Shown: in pieces, positions 11,398 to 23,130 of the stretch | Layout: each line of letters starts with the position of its first letter | How positions within the stretch are numbered: the stretch's first letter is position 1 | Origin: Buxus sempervirens | Lineage: Eukaryota > Streptophyta > Magnoliopsida > Buxales > Buxaceae | DNA: 64,000 nt | Reading direction: 5' to 3' | Assembly (NCBI GenBank): GCA_947561395.2 | Contig: OX387188.1 | Coordinates: forward strand, 37,815,942 to 37,879,941 | Position numbers and translations under genes: made by a program | The notes under the pieces: model-generated | What the model was told of the DNA's origin: nothing | Seen by the model: only the letters and a program-made list of their open reading frames with translations | The model's database searches: none

Positions 11398-13480
11398 ATG
11401 CTTGAACCTTATAAGCCTCAAGGAATAGGACTGTCATCTGCGAATTGGAGGTGGGAAATCAGTACTTTAGACTGCCTAACCTAGAACCCTCTACATAGGC
11501 CGAAGCTTTCCCCTCAATAATTGATTAAGGACATCACTAACCACCGTGAAGAGAAAAGGGGACAAAGGATCCCCTGCCTTAGACCTCAGGAAGCTGGGAA
11601 TGCCCATCACATAACAATTTAGGATAACTAATTAGGACACATTGTTCTAACAACCTTTGATCCACATACACCAATTATCCCTGAACCTTTTCCATCAAAA
11701 ACTCTACAAAATCCTACTCCACCCAGTCATAAGCTTTTTCAATGTCTAATTTGAAGACAAGGCCTAACCTACCTGACAGAGCATAGACATTCACACACAA
11801 GTTCACTACAAGAACAGTATCTAGGATCTGTCTATCCTTGCCAAAAGCGCTTTTATTTTCTGAGAATACTAGCCCCAACACCTCTCCCATTCTTATTGAA
11901 AGAACATTGGATATAATAATACAAACTGGTAACTAAAGTGACTGCACAAAAGTATTTCATCTCGACGGGACCTTGACATTTAGGAAGCAAGCTAACAAGG
12001 TAGCTTAGTGATTTTATTCAAAATCCCATGAAGATGAAACTCCTTAAACACAAACAAAAGATCCTGACTAACAATGTCCCAACAACTTGGGAGAAAGCCA
12101 TGGCGAACCCATCTGGCCCGGGTGATTTGTCTCTCCCTAATAACCCGACAGCTTCCTTGATTTCCTCTAGCCCAAAATCCAATTCCAACCACAATCCAAT
12201 AAGGTTTTTTCAAGCTTTGGGCCGTCCATTCCATCCAAATTGAACCTAAACTGTTCCTAAGATTTGTGCAAGCTTGAGTAGAAAGAAGAAAACTATTTAC
12301 AATCTCTTGCTCCTCTTCAATCACCTTTCTACCAACCACTATTATGTTAAGCTCATTCTTCCCTCTCCTTCCGTTGGCTAATCTATGAAAGGATTTAGTA
12401 TTCCCATCTCCCCCCTTAAGCCACAATGCAAAACCATTTTGCCTCCAATTGATCTCTCTAAATGTAATCACCTCCCCTAAATCGGATTCAAAGGATCTCC
12501 GACAACTCAATTCTCCACTGTATAGCCTTCTAACCTCCTCCAAACGTCCAGCTAGTATATTGGATCTAAAGATCTTGTATTTCTCACAAAGACATCATTA
12601 TTCCAACCCTTAATTAGATTTCTAAGATTCCGAAGACATTTCATGAATGAGAAACCTTTCTATTGGATCTTATCATCTGGAAACTCTGACCACCACTTCC
12701 CTATCAAAGGTTTAAAGGATTTCTCTAAGAGCCAAATATTAACAAAACAAAAGGGAAGAAAGCCAAACATGATTGAGAATCTGTAGATATGAAAATGGAA
12801 CAATGGTCCAAAATAGGGTGTGAAAGGGTGGTAAGGGACACTGAAGGGAAAATATCCTCCCAATTTGGAAAGACTAAGGCTCTATCCAATCGGCAATAGA
12901 TAGGCTTTGCTGCATACTGGACTAATTAAATCTAATCTCCGTAAGGATAATATCAATAAATTCATTTTCATTAATGAATATCAAAAAGGACTTTATACTT
13001 CTAGTCAACTTGCTACCAACCTACTTCTCAAGGCCAAACCTTATCACATTGAAATCACCAATGATGCAACAGGGGTAAAACCACTTCTTCATAATCAACT
13101 TCAGCTCAACCCAAATATTTCCCAGGTCCATGGCCTAGGCGGGCCATACACGCCGGATAACATCCATTCGACATTTGACTCTTTTCAATGACTTAAATGT
13201 TGCAGAGGACTTTATTGGTCTTGGGGCCTTAGCCTTACAAAAGCTACGAGGCAGTTGTGCGATGCTTCCTTTGAACACTAAGGATATCTGGAACGACCTA
13301 GATCCTAATCTCGAAAACAGCTCCTCCAAATGATCCATGATTGTGTCCTCGACTGTGATGGTGTACTATCTCCCCATCGATCAAAGGATGATCCTCAGAA
13401 ATAGCATGCAACTTCCAACCTTATCAAAGAGAAGAAAGAGTTCGTGTTAGTTTAGTAATCCTGTCTTAGCTGCTCCACAT
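11398..13480 (-). mobile_element. LINE (L1-like) ORF2 fragment: endonuclease and reverse transcriptase, minus strand
   Basis: On the minus strand, in order, are the end of the endonuclease (IIGDFNVIRF, about 13050), a linker (FVNIWLLEKSFKPLIGKWWS, near 12700), FREINWRQNGFALWLKGGD and NTKSFHRLANGR (12480-12370), reverse-transcriptase motif A (FKLDIEKAYDWVE, about 11755-11715), motif B region (AGDPLSPFLFTVV, about 11575-11535) and a FADD box (about 11435). Stops and shifts occur throughout, for example right after KAYDWVE. The block ends where repeat copy A begins, so the zinc-finger end is missing. Confidence 0.85.
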
Positions 13481-13489
13481 TCCCATCCT

Positions 13490-14175
13490 ACAAACTGTTC
13501 AAGCAATTGTTCTTCTCCCCCGCTGGTGCTTCAAGGTTGGAAAAATATTCCTTCTTGGCAAGGTTCAATCTTGTCCGAATATGAGTCATCTGATGTATTG
13601 CGTGTCTGTGGCTACAAAGTACTAGCCACCAAATCCAAATATCTCATGTCCCTTATCTATGATTGGGACCAAGTCCCTAGAAGGTGATGATTATCAACCC
13701 TTGCATTCTATAGCTCCTGATGTAAGTATGGCGGCTATAGAATCAAAATATGAATGGTTAGGGATGGAAGACATGCTATCCTAATTGCAGATCTATATAG
13801 GTAGACTCAGTCGCAAGGTATCCATCAAGCAGGCTGTCAAATAATTCAGAAAATGTAAGGAAACTCAAAACCAATTAAACAAATCCTTGATTCATTTTAA
13901 ACCTATGAGCATAGAACCATTAATAGGGGTGGGAAATTTGGTTGTGATCCAAGATAGTGTTGAGCTAGCATTTAGGGTCATATGAGGTCCTGAGAAGAAG
14001 AGGGCCACACAAGTGTTTTTTAAGATTTTAAAACCTAGCAACATTGTCCTACAGGAAACCAAAAAGGACATTTTCAGAAAGGCTGATGACATATCTAAGT
14101 GGGAATATTTTACATAATTGGGCTTCCAAGCCTTCCGTCGGCAATTTAGGAGGTATACTGATCACTTGGGACCCT
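13490..14175 (+). mobile_element. LINE ORF1 end and endonuclease start, plus strand fragment
   Basis: Around 13985-14090 the plus strand reads GPEKKRATQVFFKILKPSNI then VLQETKKDIF. This is the start of the LINE endonuclease, with the catalytic QETK motif. The following LGFQAFRR region is degenerate. It stops at about 14175 against the minus-strand LINE tail, so two LINEs of opposite orientation abut here. The upstream part (13490-13960) is probably ORF1 end but is poorly conserved. Confidence 0.6.
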
Positions 14176-17100
14176 ACTTCTTTCATCCATATGAGAAACA
14201 GAAGAACATAAGAAAATGAGACGTATGGTCATCTGATAGAAGCGTTCCCCATTCTTTTCCATTCCTCTGAAAATTCTACGTTTCCTTTCACCCCAAAGCA
14301 CACACATAACAGCAGCTAGGCATAAGTTCCAAATTAAGTTTATTTTGATTTTGTTCTTCCTCCATTTCCAAGTAATGAAGGCTTGGAAAAAGGAATGAGG
14401 TTGAGCCCAAAGCAATCCAAACTTCTGTATCAATGAATTCCACAGATTACTGGCCATTTTGAAGTGGAGATAGATGTGGTCAACGGATTCCTCACTTTCC
14501 TTGCACAATGAGCGTCTAGTAGGTAGCCACCGTCCTCGGTTTATTAAGTGATCAGTTGTGAGGATTTTGTCTAAAGATGCATCCACATGAAAAAAGATAC
14601 CTTAGATGGGATATGGCTGTTGCAAATGATCTTAGAGGCCTTGAACTGACTTCCATTTGAATTCAGATGTCTGAAATTGGTACGGCGTTTGAACATCTCA
14701 TTCAAACACGTATTAAGGGCAGCTAATAATGTCACCGATAGATTAGCTAAGGCTGGAGCGACTAGTAACTCTCTGGTCTTTGGTGATCTCTCTTCTTGTT
14801 TGGATGTTTAGGGAGGTTACGTTGTTCGGGTGTCCTTCAGATTGGGGCACTTCTTGGTTTCCAGGAGTTTGGTTTATTTCTTTATCTTTGTATTTCCTCT
14901 CTTCTTCTTATTAATGAAATTTCATCACTTATCAAAACAAAAATTGGAGTTGACTGAAAACTGAACTGATCTGTCCCATCTCCACAGAATCCTATCTTTG
15001 CCATGACCAGACTTCGTAACTTGTAGCAGCTTTAGGATTTGCCATGACCAAACTTCATAAATTGTAGCAGCTTTAGGAAGTTAACTACTCTTCCATTTCC
15101 CAATCAAACAGATCTCTGCAGAGGTGGAAGTCCCACTGGATTGATTGACCTCCCAAGTTCAAGATATCAGAAACCCTTGTTTACTTAAATCTGATGATGC
15201 TGAAAATTATAGGAAATCTGTGGTTCAAGCTACCATCGCCGCACCATTCATTATACCAGAACCTTATCTTATTTCCAGATCCAACAGAGAAATGAATACT
15301 TTTCTTAAAGTAGTTTAATTCTTTTAAAATGGGTTGCCATAGACTTATGCCATATGCCTTGGTGGAAGGCAAAGGGAACCAATCATCTGAAGTGCTGCCA
15401 TATTTGATTTTAATTATCGTCCTCCTAAAACTATTTACTTCCTTCCAATAAAGCCAAAACCATTTCTGCAACAATGCCCTATTTCATCTGAGTCAGATGC
15501 CTATGCCTCCACTATGTTTATAAACGACAGCCCAATTCACTAAATAGAATATGAATTCATTGTCTAAACCTTTGCACAAGAACTACCTTTGCATTTTTTC
15601 AATGCGCTTTTCTATGGAAGAGGGAACTTCCAATAGCATGCGCATATATGCAGGTAGATTTGCCAAACAACTTCTCATTAACGTGATTCTGCCCTCCTGG
15701 TAGATAACCAATCTTCCATGAAGCCCACTTCTTCATTCGCTCCACTAGAGAATTCCATATGGATATATCATTATACGATGCAGGTAATGGGATTCCCAGA
15801 TAATTAGTTCAAAGTTTTCCGGATTTACATCCCAAAACAGAAGTTACATGAGCAAAGTCCACATCTTGTCCCACCCCAAACAGCTCACTCTTCACCAGAT
15901 TCACTCGCAAACCTAAAACAGCCTCAAAGCACAAAGTATAGATCTTAAGATTAGAACTTGTTTTCTAGAGGGACCACAAAAAATCAACGTATCATCTGCA
16001 AACAAAAGATGAGAGATTCGAAAGGTTCCATTTCATATCTCAACACCTTCCAAAAGCTTGTTTTCGGCTGCTCTTTGAATTTGCCTGCTCAAAGCTTCCA
16101 CTAGAACACCATCATGGATTTGCCTTTCTCTGATAAAGTTTCCTTCACGTCCTCTTCCTTGCCGGGCTTCTCTAAGCCATCTCTGTCCTAATCTAATAGC
16201 ATGTCAACTTGAAGGCAGTCCAACCTTGGCTAAAAGACTTCTGTTTCTAAAAACAAGTTCTGAAAATAATTAGAAATTGCACTTGCAAATCTTCTTGTTC
16301 TCTGACCTGGCCATTCACTTCCACTTTGCTGATATAGTTTGAGCAATATCTTACATCCGTCAACTTACAAAAAATTTCATGTTTTTGTCAACAGCTTACA
16401 GCCCATAAGGCTTAAGACTTTTGACGCCAACTAATCTCCTGAGATCCATTCGCTGTGTTGAAGCTCTCCATTCTCTTAGTCTCAGTCCAGGATAGTAATT
16501 TCATCTAAGATTTTAGCCATTTTAGCATCAACTTTGCCAAATTCATCTAAATTCCTGGACTTCGATGAGTTCTTTAAATGCTTTGAGTTTTTTTGACAAA
16601 ATCCTTAACTTGGGTTCCCCGAGACATTCACCTCATTCCACCACTCATGCACTTTGGAACTGAATGCATCTACTTCCAGCCACATGTTCTCAAATCGAAA
16701 AGCAAAAGCCTTTCTTATCTCGTTTTCACATTCCAGCATTAATGGAATATGGTCTGAGGTTAAGATGAGGCAATGCTAACACCTTCAGATTGCAATAAAG
16801 CTCCTCCCACCCCGTAGACACTAGGAAAATGTCCGGTTTCACTAAAGCTGGGTTGGAGTGATTGGTGGACAAAGTAAAATCAGCACTGATCAACAGGAGA
16901 TCTAAAAGAGTGTTTTGGTTGATGAACTCCGAAAAGTCATTCATGGGGCCTGTGATGCATTCACATCCTTTCCTCTCTTCTAGAAATCTGATGACATTGA
17001 AATCAACCGCTGTACACCACTGATATATGTTGCCTTGCTTTACAGAACTCAATTCCATATTTTAAAAGATAAGTTGTTATAACTTGGGCCATAAACCCCT

Positions 17101-17810
17101 GAAATCCGATATGGAGTAATCACCTATCGATCACCGCAACAACTTTAGCCTTGGGATGACCCACCCTATTACGATGCCTCCAAATGACATTCTGTATAGA
17201 ATGGCAACCGATTTTAACCCTTGCCTTTTCCACATTTCCTCCATCAATCTGTCATCGACTACTTCCAACTTAGTTTCAAGAAGCAATAGTATATCTGGGG
17301 CCAAACATGTATTGTAGCCTTGACGGATGTTTTTTTTCCTTCATATTCAGGCCCCTCACATCCCATGATATAATTTTTAACTTCATGATAACACCTCACA
17401 TGCCCTTCTTTTACCTGTACAGTTGGTTGATCTCTACTTCGGGGAACTACTCCAATATTCCATGGACCAGGACAGTCTGTGAAGTTCTCTCTCTATTTCC
17501 CTAATGCAATTTTTTTCTTCGATGTAGTTTTTATCAACGGCTATAAATAAAGCCATTGCCTCCTCCCCAAAGCCGTCATAACAAACCCCTAGGAATTTAC
17601 TAAGGGGCAATATTTTACCAAGGACCCAATAAGACATAGGGTCCCTGGACAGGGAAAGCCTTTCATGATTAGCCAGCGACATACCAGCTCCTTCAAACCC
17701 AGATTCCATCGCTTTGTTGATTTGATCTCTGATCAAAGAATCACCGTCAAGAGTAGCAGGTTTGTTGTCCACATGACAAAATATAAAGGGTTGACATTGG
17801 AAACCCCCAC
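14150..17810 (-). mobile_element. LINE (L1-like), nearly full-length ORF2 on minus strand, rearranged
   Basis: On the minus strand, in order, are an ORF1 tail (17772-17434, ends REIERELHRLSW), the endonuclease (17058-16726, DFNVIRFLEERKG...PDIFLVSTGWEE), a degenerate linker, QIHDGVLVEALSRQ (about 16130-16085), the reverse-transcriptase FADDTLIF box (16005-15982), LLQKWFWLYWKE and a WYNEWCGD box (15474-15181), and the zf-RVT region (14586-14146, VDHIYLHFKMASNLWNSL, VLWGERKRRIF). Joining of GVL directly to VEALSR means that most of the reverse-transcriptase palm, including motif A, has been deleted. A plus-strand LINE tail interrupts it near 14615-14941. Confidence 0.85.
14615..14941 (+). mobile_element. 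LINE 3' end with RNase H-like tail, nested in the minus-strand LINE
   Basis: The plus strand encodes FKHVLRAANNVTDRLAKAGA, which is the end of the RNase H domain used by many plant LINEs (HVxREANxxADxLA). A stop, a 3' untranslated region and an A-rich end (TTTCATCACTTATCAAAACA) follow. It splits the minus-strand LINE between its WYNEWCGD box and its zf-RVT part. Confidence 0.7.
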
Positions 17811-18198
17811 TAAACTCAATTATAAGCCTTCACCTAGTCCAATTTACACACTAATCCCACTTTTCTATGCCTCTAGTACTCCACGTACTCATTTTCCACA
17901 AAAAACTATCCAAAATCTATGTTCCTCTTATGAAGGAGCTTTCATTTTTTTCAGATAGGCACCCCAAGCACCTTTCTCATTCTCTTAGAGAGCCTTCGTT
18001 ATGACTATACACACTCTAGTTGTAAGATTGATAGGATGAAGGTCCATGATCTTTACAACTCCTTGGCATTCAAGTATAAAACAAAGGAAAGTTGCATTAG
18101 TGATTCTATTAAATATTCCGAACTTGTGAAAATCCTTGAACACTACCACCAATCAGCCTTAAATACTTGCAAACACTTCCCAAGGTCCCCTCCAACCA

Positions 18199-18224
18199 CC
18201 CCCCCCCCCCCCCCCCCCCCCCCC
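18199..18224. repeat. Poly-C tract (26 C)
   Basis: An uninterrupted run of 26 C. It makes a spurious polyproline stretch in the overlapping reading frame. The length may be uncertain because of sequencing error. Confidence 0.9.
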
Positions 18225-19046
18225 AAAAAGATTAAGGACTTTCTGTGGATTGCCACCCCTTACAAGATTAATACAGTTGATCGTCTCCAAAGAAGATGGA
18301 AGACGAATGCTTTATCTCCCCATGTTTGCAACATGTGTATGGAGGCAAGGGAAAGCATTGATCCCCTCTTTGTTCAGTGCCAGTTTGCTAGTGCTATATG
18401 GATGCAGCTGTTGCTGTTGATTGGTGCATTTTGGATTCTACCAAGCACTTTAGCAACATTGTTTGAGCATTGGAGAGTCAGACGACTAGCGAAGAGGGGT
18501 AACATCATTTATAGTTCTCTTTTCACGTAGTTGTTTTGCATATCTTGCTAGAGAAAAATAGTAAGATATTCCAGGACTCCTAGGCGTCTATGGATCATGT
18601 GTTTGACTCTATTGTAGTTGTAGTAGCATCATGGATAGCGGTTTTACCAGAGTTTCGGGGCACCCATGCAAAGGATATAGTGAGGAACTAGCATAGGTGG
18701 TGTTTTTCATCATCTTTCCTGGTTAACGGAGGGACGTGAGGATGGTTTAGTTAAGATCAGGGAGGACGGATTTGCTGTACAGGGAGCAGTGGCTCTTAGT
18801 GTCGGAGTTGAATGCCTTATTCAGCTTTGGTTCCATTCCATGTTTTTAAGAGATGTTTTTGGTGTTCTCTGCTTGGGAGATGGTTAATATGGATTGTATT
18901 GTGATGGGAGGTATTTTTTTGGTGCAAGCTTGTGTTGGCATGTCCTTGTTTTGGGCAGTGCTTGTAGATTTGTGATGTACATTCCTCCTTTTTATATTAT
19001 AGATACACATAATATCATTACTAATCAAAAAAAAAAAAAAAAAAAA
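18225..19046 (+). mobile_element. LINE 3' fragment (zf-RVT region, 3' UTR, poly-A)
   Basis: After the poly-C run the plus strand reads KIKDFLWIATPYKINTVDRL then CNMCMEARESIDPLFVQC and WMQLL. This is the zf-RVT domain at the end of LINE ORF2 (CxxC...ES.DHL..HC). It runs through a 3' untranslated stretch to the tail ATAATATCATTACTAATCAA and about 20 A (to 19046). The 5' side is truncated, as is usual for LINE copies. Confidence 0.85.
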
Positions 19047-19174
19047 TCCATCAAATCCTAGATCATGTCCTTGGCAGTTTGACTTTCCTTCATGCTGAGT
19101 TTCCCACCTTTATTTGAAATAAAGGAAATATAAGTTGTGTTGGTACTCTTCACAAAGTTCATTCTTACCAAAGA

Positions 19175-22100
19175 AATCTTCAATTATTTTCAGCCACTGT
19201 AAATCAAATTCTACATCTCTTTAAACAGTGCAAGTGAGAATCCTTCGGCTTCTAGTGCATTATCTCTTTCAAGTTTTCAACTCGCTCATAACACCTGATA
19301 CTTCCTCTTCAGATAAATGTTTTTCTAGTAGAACTCTGTCCTCCTCATCCAAACTACTGAGAGCATAGCAACCAAGAAAAGCCTGTATTTCACGTTTTTC
19401 TGCAAATAGGTTAAAATGATACATCCACAACTGTCTTGATGCTACTCTCTTCCTACTGCATCATTCCATACACCTTAACCAATTTCAAGAATTAGACATA
19501 GATTGAAAGTACCTATTATCATTCTCCCCTAATTATGTCAGCAGCCCAAGATTTCTGCTTCTAAGATACACCCTCCACTATTTAAGATCATTTTTAACCC
19601 TTCAATCTATACCAATATTTGTGGTACTTCATTATTTGCTATGCAACTATTTAATCATATACAACATTTTTACCTCTCATCCATCATTTTGAAATACAGA
19701 AAGATTCCACACTTCAGCTAACTTTTAGTCATTCAACATCTTACAAAACACAAGTAATGTAACAGCAAATCTGAACACCCTGTCACAACTTGCAAACAGA
19801 AAAAAAGCTCCTCTAACTTCATGTTATTCAATCAAAATGGCGTGGCCTCGCACTTTTCTTGACATACAATCACAATGAGTACATGCTCAAATGTTAATCT
19901 ATTCAAAACTGAAGCTCATGCAGAAAGAAATTATCCACCAAGAAGTTGAAATGAAGATCCTATTTAGATTTGAAAAAGGGATTATCTTAATTATCAGACC
20001 ATGTAAACATCCCACTTTAATGCAACAACCACAAAATTCTTGTTCTTATGATTCCAGAGTTCTACCCACTTCCTTGAAATTCGATTATATTAAAGTCCAA
20101 TTCCCACCACTAAACTCATGATTGTCTAAATTCAGAGAAACCCTGACCTCCACTTTTTCTGCTCCAGCAGCTTCCGCCCTAAAGCAATACATCCTACTAT
20201 TTCAACTCCCAGTAAGACTTATCCGTACATCTTCCCTCATTGTCTAAATCTCTCCTTGCTTTATCCTATTTAAGTGTTCCATTTTAGTCTCCTATACGAT
20301 ACCACGTATGGATTACAATTTTCTAAACATGTCTTGAACATATTCTTGTTGTGTAATATTGCGTTCAATCTCATCAACATGTGGCATCCACGTAAACCTG
20401 TGATTCTTACCTCAACACCCTTTGCTTCCAGAATGCCACAAGTAATGCCATTGCTTCCTTTTAAAATCAAAGATCAATACCACTATGAGCACACTTCCAG
20501 ATAAAATTTTACTCAGTACCCATTCAAAAGCTTCTCCGTCCCTCAGAATCAGGGCCTTCCAAACAGAAACTGACCTTTCTTTGCAGGAAAACCGTTCCAA
20601 CTTCCACCATCCCTCATAGTTCCAGTTCAACAACATTTTATCACAAATGTTACTCACCAGCAGTGTCAACTCAACAAGATGTGCTTGAAAATAAACAAAT
20701 TGTGACCCCAATGCAGTACCAAATACTCATTCTTCCTCAGTAACAACCTTATAATGCACCTTAATGTATGACAAAACCCCACACATCTCATCAAAAAAAA
20801 AAAACCCCCACACTCAGCATGAAAAGATTCTTCAATTTCAAACAGAACCAAACTTAAATTCCTATTCCTATTCCTATTTCTTGCAAATGACCCATTACAC
20901 AGCCCTCCGATTTCCATTTGACCCCAACTTTTATCGCCCTGAGAAATCCAGAGAGATGAATGAACACAAAGGAGGGAAAAAGAGGACAATGAGAAGAGGG
21001 ATCAAGACTAGAAGGGGAAACTTACTAAACCACATATTTTTAGTGCTTAAACTCCATCATAAAACCGAACAACTATTCTTCTCGGGATGTTCATTTCAAA
21101 GGTAACACCTAAAAAATGCACAAGTCTGTTCTCAAGTCATAAAGTGCATTACAAACTTACTTAGGGTGATAAAACGATGTACCAAATCACAGCTGTCCAT
21201 ACCAAGCCGGTCCAACAAAAACCCGCCAACCTTAGGTCGAAATGTGCCATCCAAGGAATTAGAACAAGGACAGCCAAACAGCAACCAATATAATGTAACT
21301 CTTTGTTTTCATTTTTTCTCAAAATATATATCACTAACACACCACAAGGCTCCATAACTTAGTAAAGAGCACAGATTACAAATGTAAGACAGTAAGAGTA
21401 CATCAATCACCTTAACCCACAAAAAGTCGAGCAGGTGCTCAACTTGACAACAACCCTCAAGTTTCTGAAAACCTCTAGATAGGAGAATATTTCCCTCTAA
21501 AATGAATCTCATCCTCTAGCATATTATATGGCTCAATTTCTGATGCAAAGAAATGAAATATTTCATTTGTATTTTCTTTTCTTTGAACCCCCAATCACAG
21601 CCCACGCCACTTTGTCCTATATTTTACAATCTATAGGTTCATCACGAAACCTTCCGACAAGGCAACATCCAGTATATTTGCAATCCAAAAAAATTTCATC
21701 AACAATAGCCACTGCACACCATCCAATAAAGTACACACTTTCACTTTCATTAACTTTAGCTATTGAAGCTGATTGTCCAAAGATCATCATGAAATTAAAG
21801 GTCAAATGCTACCAAGTAAGGTAAGACTTAGAACATTTCCATCCGTCTCCCTCAATCAAAATCAACTCGAATGATATTTGGTTTTCTAGAGCTGATATAA
21901 CCTTGTCAACGCATCCTGCAGATTAGAAATCATTTGTATGTGGATGTTTCTATGCTGACAACACCAACTGTAAACCCAAACTCCAACATACAGAATTGAG
22001 TATCGAACCCATTTATAAATCATTTTTCCTTCCAAGAAGCATGATGAATAGGTTTTCAATTTGGAATTGATTTGGAAAACTCTAGTTAGCTCCTCTAATA

Positions 22101-22752
22101 TTCGGTTTTACACAAGCAATGTTCTTCGTTCTCCAAGATAAGAATCAATCAATCCATTAATGACTTAATCTACACCACTGTTGTCCAAACACGACTGACC
22201 AAGAGTACCAACTGCTTAAGGCACATTTCTTTTGATATCCTCACCTAGGCACTAAAATGATTGTTCTCTTATTGCTTTCGCTTTTCACTACTGGCTCAAA
22301 TATTCTGCATTAATTTTTCTTGCTACAAGAGGAATACCTTGTTGCATGATGTGACAGATCATCTCTTGTTATAGAGTCTTAAGGAATGAGCACAAAGAAT
22401 CCATTTCCTATCAAGAGGCTAACTATTTTTTGATCAGTAATCAAGGAGATAAAAGTATATTAATGGTAGATCAAGAGGCTGACTATTGAACACTTTTACC
22501 TCATATCGTTGCAATTGCGAATGTGCTCATATGTATTTTGTAAATATCTTGAACAGAATAACTCTCCTCAAACAACACAAACTCTTGGAAGTCATAAAAT
22601 TCATGAAAGCAACCGAAGGATTCCAATTATTAAGGAATTTTGAATAATTATTTGGAAATGTCACCAACAACTACTAGCAGATCATTATCATCATCATAAA
22701 ATCCAGTACCCACCAAAGTGGGGTCAACAACACAAACCTTGTCTCCATCTCA
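19175..22752. repeat. Copy B of the diverged about 3.6 kb direct repeat (pairs with 7640-11395)
   Basis: This is the direct-repeat partner of copy A, at an offset of about 11.36-11.54 kb. On the minus strand its left end reads EIQAFLGCYALSSLDEEDRV then LLEKHLSEEEVSGVMSEL. Its right end has GDKVCVVDPTLVGTGFYDDD and ends VVVGDISK before a stop. The second peptide is open here but broken in copy A. I do not recognise it. No complete gene is visible in the block. Confidence 0.75.
22428..22469 (-). mobile_element. 42-bp LINE-tail insertion, present only in copy B
   Basis: The segment TTTTTGATCAGTAATCAAGG (minus-strand poly-A tail orientation) is flanked by an 18-bp direct repeat, ATCAAGAGGCTRACTATT, at 22410-22427 and 22470-22487. 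Copy A has the single uninterrupted site at about 11071-11088. Confidence 0.8.
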
Positions 22753-23130
22753 TCCTATCAAAATCATAACTTCTGTTAATTTACATTTTTTTAAGTCTTG
22801 TTTTATTAACCATCAGCAAATCATATCTAGAAAAAATGTGCCAATCACCTCTATACTATATCTTATACAGTTAATAAGAGCAAAATTCTTGCAAGTAAAA
22901 TGACAAAAGTAAAAACATATCTCCACTTTTCAGCTTTAGTGAGCCTGCTTTACATTCTCAATAATTAAGACAAACTCCTTCACAAATTAAAAATATATTC
23001 AATATAGAACCAATATCAAGATCACTTGAAGGCCTAAATCTAACTCATTTTGATTCTGTTTTTCTCGCTTCATTCAATTTTGTCGCCAAAAACTGAATAC
23101 ATTGTATGACTGACTGAATCAAGGCAGATC
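22753..23130. other. No recognised feature
   Basis: AT-rich sequence between repeat copy B and the next LINE. The only long frame (22718-22903) has no recognisable content. Confidence 0.5.

Noticed and set aside
18036..18190. Start of a 164-codon frame leading into polyproline
   Set aside because: The first third is unrelated to the LINE end after the poly-C tract, and the polyproline comes from a C run.
7640..22752. Direct blocks as LTRs of one giant retrotransposon
   Set aside because: The sequence between the blocks is unrelated LINE pieces on both strands; there is no gag-pol of an LTR element, no primer-binding site seen, and no TG...CA ends.
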